Shown here: in pieces, positions 1 to 5,153 of the stretch | Position numbering within the stretch: the first letter of the stretch is position 1 | How the letters are laid out: the number at the start of each line of letters is the position of its first letter | Assembly: GCA_002449575.1 (NCBI GenBank) | Contig: DJXC01000085.1 | Coordinates: 1-5,153 of the forward strand | Direction of reading: 5' to 3' | Length of the DNA stretch: 5,153 nucleotides | Source of the DNA: Ruminococcus sp. UBA7014 | GTDB taxonomy: Bacteria > Bacillota > Clostridia > Oscillospirales > Ruminococcaceae | Position numbers and translations under genes: made by a program | The notes under the pieces: generated by a model | The model's database searches: none | Told to the model about the DNA's origin: nothing | Seen by the model: the letters and a program-made list of their open reading frames with translations, nothing else

Positions 1-233
1 TTCTGAATACACTCTTTTTCATGTCTGCTCTGGTGCTGTTGTTCCGCAATGCAGAATATGTCAGCAACATGATTGAAACGCTCGGCAACGGCAATATTCT
101 TGCTTTTGTTGTTGCGGCTGTGGGGGTCAATGCCGTTCTGGAATGGGTTGCTTCTACCGTTGTGACCGGTGCAGTGGGAATTGCTCTCCAGAGAGCAAAA
201 CTGGTACAGACACCTGCTTCACAGGCATCTTAA
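1..233 (+). CDS. ECF transporter S component, C-terminal end (5' partial)
   Basis: The frame is open from the first base of the window, so the gene begins outside it; the ATG at 21 is probably internal. About 76 residues are visible, ending at a TAA (231-233). They read as the last hydrophobic segments of an integral membrane protein: a helix beginning LNTLFFMSALVLLF, a short polar loop with NGN, then a long hydrophobic stretch with VGVNAVLEW followed by AVGIALQRAKLV. A polytopic end carrying NT..F, VG.N...E and a final small-residue helix is the pattern I recognise from S components (substrate-capture subunits) of energy-coupling factor vitamin transporters of the PF12822 type. Such subunits work in the cytoplasmic membrane with a shared EcfA-EcfA'-EcfT module, which is not visible here. 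The substrate cannot be told from this end. The family call is from pattern memory and is moderately secure; a generic membrane protein is the alternative. Confidence 0.6.
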   Translation, partial: LNTLFFMSALVLLFRNAEYVSNMIETLGNGNILAFVVAAVGVNAVLEWVASTVVTGAVGIALQRAKLVQTPASQAS

Positions 234-252
234 ATTTTTAAATTAAAAATAG

Positions 253-282
253 CAGCTCTGAAGTCTCAATGCTTCAGAGCTG
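253..282. terminator. Bidirectional intrinsic terminator between two convergent genes
   Basis: An 11-bp perfect stem (253-263 CAGCTCTGAAG pairs with 272-282 CTTCAGAGCTG) encloses an 8-base loop. On the plus strand it is followed by a T-rich run (284-295). On the minus strand it is followed by the complement of the A-rich stretch at 239-250, also a U-rich run. It therefore suits both the transporter gene ending at 233 and the XRE gene ending at 286. The plus-strand T-run overlaps the last codons of the XRE gene. Confidence 0.88.
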
Positions 283-285
283 ATT

Positions 286-618
286 TTATTTTTTCTGATT
301 CTGGGCAATCTGGTGTATGTAATTATCTACATAGCTTTGGTTCTGCGGAGAAAGTTGTGTATAAAGTGCAAGTGTCTGAATGAGTTCTTTATCGCTTCTC
401 TGATGTTTGGGAGGAGATTTAAACTTTGTGACACCAGCAAGATAATCCAGTGAAACATTATAATATTTTGCCAGAATTAAAGCTTTTTCAAGCGGAATAT
501 CTGTTTCACCACGTTCATATTTTCCATAATGATTCATAGAAACATTAATCAGGTCAGCAACTTGTTTCTGGGTCAAATCTGCATCTTCTCTTAAATCTCT
601 TAATCTTGGGTATAACAT
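286..618 (-). CDS. XRE-family helix-turn-helix transcriptional regulator
   Basis: A 110-residue cytoplasmic DNA-binding protein. Residues 5-61 form a Cro/C1-type HTH (PF01381-like): RDLREDADLTQKQVADLI gives helices 1 and 2, SMNHYGKYERGE (27-38) the recognition helix, and YYNVSLDYLAG (52-62) the closing helix typical of the family. Residues 63-75 are a proline/lysine linker. Residues 76-104 (DKELIQTLALYTQLSPQNQSYVDNYI) resemble the short helical tail with an LSPxNQ motif that often serves for dimerisation in small Firmicute XRE proteins. The ATG at 616-618 has AAAAGG upstream on the minus strand with a rather long spacing of about 11 bases. The gene is transcribed away from the membrane operon at 877-2111 and has its own extended -10 promoter lying inside an inverted repeat, which fits autoregulation. 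It is AT-rich like the membrane operon and unlike the atp genes. Its target and any inducing signal cannot be read from the sequence. Confidence 0.92.
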   Translation of the reverse strand: MLYPRLRDLREDADLTQKQVADLINVSMNHYGKYERGETDIPLEKALILAKYYNVSLDYLAGVTKFKSPPKHQRSDKELIQTLALYTQLSPQNQSYVDNYIHQIAQNQKK

Positions 619-642
619 TCAAAAACACACCTTTTCTTTTTT

Positions 643-660
643 ATGATATGATTATATCAT
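643..660. repeat. Inverted repeat overlapping the XRE promoter (candidate operator)
   Basis: ATGATAT (643-649) and ATATCAT (654-660) form a perfect 7-bp inverted repeat around GATT. The repeat contains the extended -10 of the XRE gene, so a dimer bound here would block its transcription. Palindromes of this size are usual operators for XRE dimers. AT-rich sequence makes chance palindromes more likely, so the operator role is inferred. Confidence 0.5.
651..659 (-). promoter_or_regulatory. Extended -10 promoter element of the XRE gene
   Basis: Read on the minus strand, 659-651 is TGATATAAT, a perfect TGn-TATAAT extended -10. It lies 32 bases upstream of the XRE start codon. No good -35 hexamer sits 16-18 bases further upstream, but extended -10 promoters often lack one. 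The first TTACTCG copy (676-682) falls exactly where a -35 would be. Confidence 0.65.
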
Positions 661-675
661 ACTTTCCCCAAAAAC

Positions 676-728
676 TTACTCGGAAAATATAAAATTTTAC
701 TCGGAAAATGCAATTTTTTACTCGTAAT
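676..728. repeat. Three direct repeats of TTACTCG at exact 21-bp spacing (candidate regulator-binding array)
   Basis: Copies begin at 676, 697 and 718. The first two share TTACTCGGAAAAT in full (676-688 and 697-709). The third keeps TTACTCG and then diverges (TAAT). The period is 21 bp each time, two turns of the helix, so all three face the same side of the DNA. They lie between the XRE promoter and the promoter of the 877-2111 operon, and the first copy covers the -35 region of the XRE promoter. The C and G bases in each unit stand out in an otherwise almost pure A/T region, which argues for selection. The protein that binds is unknown; the neighbouring XRE product is the simplest candidate. 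Confidence 0.7.
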
Positions 729-763
729 AAATATTCCTTTCTGTAAAAAAAGCAAACACATAT

Positions 764-784
764 TACATTATATCATATATTGTA
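764..784. repeat. 21-bp imperfect palindrome in the divergent control region
   Basis: The site has TACA at one end and TGTA at the other, with TATAT/ATATA inner arms around a central C (774). Nine of its ten base pairs match; only 768/780 fail. It includes ATTATATCAT (767-776), also found exactly at 651-660 in the XRE promoter, so on the minus strand it supplies a second TGATATAAT extended -10 sequence. It may be a second operator or a second, farther XRE promoter. High A/T content weakens the case. Confidence 0.4.
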
Positions 785-823
785 TAAAAATAAAAAAAAT
801 ACATTTTATAGAATGGAAATTAT

Positions 824-851
824 CTGAATTTACATTTTTATATGGTATAAT
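824..851 (+). promoter_or_regulatory. Promoter of the membrane-protein operon (877-2111)
   Basis: TATAAT at 846-851 is preceded by TGG at 843-845, giving an extended -10. The best -35 match is CTGAAT (824-829) at 16-bp spacing, only three of six consensus bases. The -10 lies 25 bases before the start codon at 877, leaving a short leader with an AGAGG ribosome binding site at 865-869. Confidence 0.65.
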
Positions 852-876
852 TAAAAAAAAGAAAAGAGGTATTATT

Positions 877-1398
877 ATGGAAACAATTCAAACTTGTGCT
901 TATGATAATTTTTTAATGGGAATTCTTTATGGAATACTTAGCTATTTTTTATTGCCATTAGTAGTTGAATATATTATGATTCCTATTTATGAGTGGATCG
1001 AAGACTGGTGTTTAGACCCGACTTTGGGGGGCTGGCAGATTATTACTTGCTGGTTTGGCTGGTCTTCTAAACTTCTTGTCTGGATACTTGATTTGATTCC
1101 ACCGCTTGGCTGGGGTGTGCTGTACACAATTATGACAGTAGTACAAGAATTCAGTATACCTCATGTTTTCCATGGGATTATTTCTCTTGTTATTGGTGTG
1201 GTAATGTTCTTTGTAACAGATATTGTATTCAATGGCGACGACGCAATTTCTCATAAAATTTTAGAAGCACTGCACATTCATATTAACGGTGACGGTTTGC
1301 TGGATAAGCTGAATGAGAAAAAGGACAATTTTCTTAATAAATTAAAAAAGAAAAAAGAGGAAAAAGTACAATCTGACAATAATCAGGAGGAAAAATAA
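877..1398 (+). CDS. Multi-pass membrane protein of unknown function with a lysine-rich cytoplasmic tail
   Basis: I do not recognise a family for this 173-residue protein. Hydrophobic segments are at about residues 12-38 (ending LPLVVEYIMIPIY), 53-75 (ITCWFGW through LLVWILDLIPP), a weaker one at 79-90, and 97-118 (HGIISLVIGVVMFFVTDIV). That gives three or four membrane passes. Residues 36-70 are unusually rich in tryptophan and contain two cysteines (C45, C58). Residues 119-173 are hydrophilic, with a coiled-coil-like run (LLDKLNEKKDNFLNKLKKKKEEK) and a charged end; by the positive-inside rule this tail is cytoplasmic. The start is supported by AGAGG seven bases upstream and a good extended -10. 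The stop codon shares one base with the next start, so the two products are probably made together and may interact. It has no catalytic motif that I can see. A channel, an immunity-type protein and a sensor partner are all possible. Confidence 0.85.
   Translation: METIQTCAYDNFLMGILYGILSYFLLPLVVEYIMIPIYEWIEDWCLDPTLGGWQIITCWFGWSSKLLVWILDLIPPLGWGVLYTIMTVVQEFSIPHVFHGIISLVIGVVMFFVTDIVFNGDDAISHKILEALHIHINGDGLLDKLNEKKDNFLNKLKKKKEEKVQSDNNQEEK
1386..1390 (+). promoter_or_regulatory. Ribosome binding site for the second gene of the membrane operon
   Basis: GGAGG lies inside the last codons of the upstream gene, seven bases before the ATG at 1398-1400. Together with the TAATG stop/start overlap it fixes the start of the second gene and points to translational coupling. 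Confidence 0.85.
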
Positions 1399-2111
1399 TG
1401 ACTACTGAAACTAATAATCAAGTGACAGAAGCATCAGAACAAGAAACAGTTTCTATTGAGCCTGTTTTGCAGGAAAATACAGGTTCTTCTAAACTGGATT
1501 TTAAAAACCCGGAGTCCATAAAGGCATGGGTACTTGCCAACAAAAAAATTGTCATCATTGTAGCAGTTGTCCTGATTGTCCTGATAGGCGGTATGTTAGA
1601 AAGTAAATCTGGTACACCAAAAAATTTTGTTTATGGAGAAGGACATTATAAAAGTTATGATAAAGTAATCACAGCATTTGGTGAGGCATTAGAATATAAC
1701 GATGCAGACGAATTATATCATACAGTATTTTCAGATGCCAGATATAATAGAGTACCAGACGACATGAAAACATCTATCGAATTATCGCTTGCAGGTACAA
1801 AACTAGAATTAGGTGCAGCTAGTTTAGTAAATGGTGTTGATTTGGAATTTCGGGCGGAAGCAGTTGGTGAACCTGTTACTATTTCTCAGGAAGATTTAGA
1901 TTATATTCAAGAGTATTATTTGAATAATTATGGAGATGATTTAACTGTACTGGAAGGATATAAAGTTTCAACAAGCTTCTATTCTTTGGGAAGTACTCCA
2001 CAGACAGGCGATATTTATGTATTTTGTATTGAAAAAGAAGGTTGGAAAACATTCAAGCCTAGTGTAGAAAAAATTGCAAGTCAATTTTTAAATTCAAACG
2101 CAAAATTTTAA
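1398..2111 (+). CDS. Single-pass membrane protein with a large C-terminal extracytoplasmic domain, unknown function
   Basis: The product has 237 residues. Residues 1-48 are hydrophilic and rich in Thr, Gln and Glu, like a disordered cytoplasmic tail. Residues 49-66 (KK then IVIIVAVVLIVLIGGML) are one strong membrane helix with lysines on the inner side, giving an N-in, C-out topology. There is no lipobox and no signal-peptidase site typical of a secreted protein. Residues 70-237 form an alpha/beta domain: a helical start (YKSYDKVITAFGEALEYNDADELYHTVF, 84-111), then alternating strands, ending in a GDIYVFCIEKEGWKTFKP strand pair (204-221). The helical start followed by strands and a terminal GW-containing strand resembles the cone-shaped NTF2-like or DUF4878-type domains common on clostridial surface proteins, but this is only a resemblance. 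The gene follows the multi-pass protein with a one-base overlap and ends 9 bases before a terminator hairpin, so the operon has two genes. Confidence 0.87.
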   Translation: MTTETNNQVTEASEQETVSIEPVLQENTGSSKLDFKNPESIKAWVLANKKIVIIVAVVLIVLIGGMLESKSGTPKNFVYGEGHYKSYDKVITAFGEALEYNDADELYHTVFSDARYNRVPDDMKTSIELSLAGTKLELGAASLVNGVDLEFRAEAVGEPVTISQEDLDYIQEYYLNNYGDDLTVLEGYKVSTSFYSLGSTPQTGDIYVFCIEKEGWKTFKPSVEKIASQFLNSNAKF

Positions 2112-2120
2112 TAATAAAAT

Positions 2121-2147
2121 ACTCCGAAACTGTTTCAGTTCCGGAGT
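2121..2147. terminator. Bidirectional intrinsic terminator between convergent operons
   Basis: The outer stem ACTCCG (2121-2126) pairs with CGGAGT (2142-2147). After a single A/C mismatch the inner stem AACTG (2128-2132) pairs with CAGTT (2136-2140) around a TTT loop. A T-rich run follows on the plus strand (2148-2158). On the minus strand the complement of 2102-2120 gives a U-rich run. It serves the membrane operon (stop at 2111) and the atp-rubredoxin transcript (stop at 2157). Confidence 0.88.
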
Positions 2148-2156
2148 TGTTTTTGT

Positions 2157-2774
2157 TTATTCTACTTTTTCAAAATCCGATGCTGGATGCTTGCACAACG
2201 GACAGATGAAATCTTCCGGCAGTTCTTCGCCGATATATTCATAGCCGCAGATGGTGCATCTCCAAACGGTCTGACCGCTTTCAGTCTTGCCGACTGCTTC
2301 GGGCTTCGGCTTGATATGTTCCAGATAATAAGCATATGTTACAGAAGGTACATCGCTCAGAATGCCTTTTTCTGTTACATCTGCAATGAACATGGTATGT
2401 GTGCCGAGGTCGATTTCCTGCACGACTTTCCCCGAAAGATAAGCATTTGTTCCTTCGGTGATGCACATTGTCCAGTTTTTGGTGCGCTTACATGACGTGA
2501 ATCCGGCGAATTTATCAGCCGTTCTGCCGGACTGGAAACCGAACCGTTTGAACAGTTCAAAATTTGCTTTTTCACTGATGACAGATACTGTGAAAATACC
2601 TGTTTCGTGAATCATATCATGAGTATCATTCGATTTGTTGACCGTAATGCTGATTCTGTTCGGAGAAGATGTTACCTGTCCGACAGTGTTCACGATACAG
2701 CCGTTATCCTTGCCATACAGACAGGCAGTGACAACAAACAGCCCGTATGTCAGCGAATGCATTGCATCCTGCAT
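2157..2774 (-). CDS. hrb: Flavin reductase-rubredoxin fusion (high-molecular-weight rubredoxin type)
   Basis: The 205-residue cytoplasmic electron-transfer protein has two parts. Residues 3-155 are a flavin reductase-like, FMN-binding domain (PF01613 type): AMHSLTYGLFVVTA at the N terminus, ISITVNKSNDTHDMI (41-55) in the flavin-binding region, and FKRFGFQSGRTADKF (75-89). Residues 169-205 are a rubredoxin-like iron site: CTICGYEY with C173 and C176, then EELPEDFICPLC with C191 and C194. The gap between the cysteine pairs is short, as in rubrerythrin tails, not the roughly 30 residues of free rubredoxin. In Moorella the same architecture (Hrb) passes electrons from NADH to the flavodiiron protein FprA, which reduces oxygen or nitric oxide; I infer a similar role here, but the partner is not in the window. 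The start is set by GAGGG six bases upstream. The gene follows atpC by 25 bases without a terminator, so it is probably at the end of the atp transcript. The symbol is by analogy. Confidence 0.9.
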   Translation of the reverse strand: MQDAMHSLTYGLFVVTACLYGKDNGCIVNTVGQVTSSPNRISITVNKSNDTHDMIHETGIFTVSVISEKANFELFKRFGFQSGRTADKFAGFTSCKRTKNWTMCITEGTNAYLSGKVVQEIDLGTHTMFIADVTEKGILSDVPSVTYAYYLEHIKPKPEAVGKTESGQTVWRCTICGYEYIGEELPEDFICPLCKHPASDFEKVE

Positions 2775-2799
2775 GGAAATCCCTCTTTTCTTTAATAGA

Positions 2800-3246
2800 T
2801 TATTGCTTTTTCTTCTTTAATGGCGGTGTCGTCTGACCTGTTCCGTGACCGGATACACGCAGACGGTTTAATGCTCTCTGTAATTTCAGATTGGCACGTT
2901 CCAGACGGTCAGGTTCATTCTGAGCGGCTTCAATCTTCGCCATAGCATCCTGCCGGGAACGTTCTGCCCAGTCAGGGTCAATTTCTTCCGCCCATTCCGC
3001 AGCTGTTACCATGACTGTCGTTTTATCATCTGAAACTTTCAGAATGCCGCCGGATTCCGCAGCGGTTCTGATTTCACCGCTCGGAAGCTTGACAGTCAGC
3101 ACACCAGTTTTCAGAATCGCCGCATAACGAATATGCCCGGCTAAAATGCCGACATCTCCTTCAGTGGTTCTTGCTGTGAGCTGAACAACTTCATCATCAA
3201 ACAGCGTTTTATCAGGTGTGAGAATCACTAAACGATACGTATTCAT
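2800..3246 (-). CDS. atpC: F-type ATP synthase epsilon subunit
   Basis: The 148-residue subunit of the F1 central stalk couples rotation to catalysis and can inhibit ATP hydrolysis. Residues 1-84 are the beta-sandwich domain (PF02823): it opens with YRLVILTPDKTLFDDEV and contains GDVGILAGH (30-38), where alanine replaces the usual proline of GxLPGH. Residues 86-132 are the two-helix C-terminal domain (PF00401): WAEEIDPDWAERSRQDAMAKI, a turn, then LERANLKLQRALNRLRV. Residues 133-148 are a tail (GHGTGQTTPPLKKKKQ) beyond the usual end of 130-140 residues, rich in lysine. The start has AGGAG nine bases upstream, lying across the stop codon of atpD, and only six bases separate the two genes, so the pair is co-transcribed and probably translationally coupled. 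The order atpD-atpC is the normal end of a bacterial atp operon. Confidence 0.97.
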   Translation of the reverse strand: MNTYRLVILTPDKTLFDDEVVQLTARTTEGDVGILAGHIRYAAILKTGVLTVKLPSGEIRTAAESGGILKVSDDKTTVMVTAAEWAEEIDPDWAERSRQDAMAKIEAAQNEPDRLERANLKLQRALNRLRVSGHGTGQTTPPLKKKKQ

Positions 3247-3252
3247 GAAGCA

Positions 3253-5111
<1,859 letters not shown>

Positions 5112-5153
5112 TCAATATCCTCCTAAACTGATTACCAGATGAAAAGTAATAAT

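Noticed and set aside
676..728. CRISPR-like array
   Set aside because: The repeats are only 7-13 bases with 8-14-base spacers and are too few; spacing and position fit a regulator-binding array.
648..747. Tiny plus-strand open frames (14 and 12 codons) in the divergent region
   Set aside because: No ribosome binding site precedes either, and the region is better explained by promoters and repeats.
1012..1254. 80-codon minus-strand open frame
   Set aside because: It lies wholly inside the multi-pass membrane gene on the opposite strand, has no ribosome binding site, and its translation looks unlike a natural protein.
2187..2820. Several open frames of 61-102 codons on both strands across the rubredoxin fusion gene
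   Set aside because: All overlap a clear full-length gene with recognisable FMN-binding and iron-binding motifs; they are shadow frames.

Overview
The window looks like a chromosomal segment of a low-GC Gram-positive anaerobe, most likely a clostridial gut-type bacterium (Ruminococcus/Oscillospiraceae-like). The reasons are the bacterial F-type ATPase genes atpD and atpC, a flavin reductase-rubredoxin fusion typical of strict anaerobes, the tail of an ECF transporter S component, strong AGGAGG-type ribosome binding sites, and AT-rich spacers. The genus is an inference from gene content and style, not from a database match.

Layout, left to right. (1) The 3' end of a plus-strand gene (1-233) encodes the last membrane segments of a probable ECF transporter substrate-binding subunit and ends at a bidirectional hairpin (253-282). 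(2) An AT-rich block (286-2111) holds a minus-strand XRE-family repressor-like gene. It is divergent, across a 258-bp control region, from a plus-strand two-gene operon (877-2111). The first gene of that operon encodes a multi-pass membrane protein with a lysine-rich tail, and the second a single-pass protein with a large, probably extracellular domain. The two overlap by one base (TAATG), and a second bidirectional hairpin (2121-2147) closes the operon. (3) A minus-strand, less AT-rich run follows. In its transcription order (right to left) it is: a small tail-anchored coiled-coil protein of unknown function (4677-5111), atpD (3253-4647), atpC (2800-3246) and a flavin reductase-rubredoxin protein (2157-2774). 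Gaps of 29, 6 and 25 bases between them suggest one transcript.

How they work together. AtpD and AtpC are the catalytic beta and the epsilon subunits of F1. The rubredoxin fusion behind them probably shuttles electrons from NAD(P)H to an oxygen- or NO-scavenging partner that is not in the window. The gene directly upstream of atpD is not atpG, the usual neighbour, but an AT-rich orphan. The XRE gene and the membrane operon probably form a regulated accessory module.

The main points for follow-up are three copies of TTACTCG at exactly 21-bp spacing upstream of the XRE promoter, two palindromes in the same divergent region, the uncharacterised XRE/membrane-protein module, and the orphan membrane gene before atpD. 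No CRISPR array, insertion sequence, tRNA or rRNA was seen. The last 42 bases (5112-5153) hold only the leader and ribosome binding site of the 4677-5111 gene, and no upstream gene end could be recognised there.
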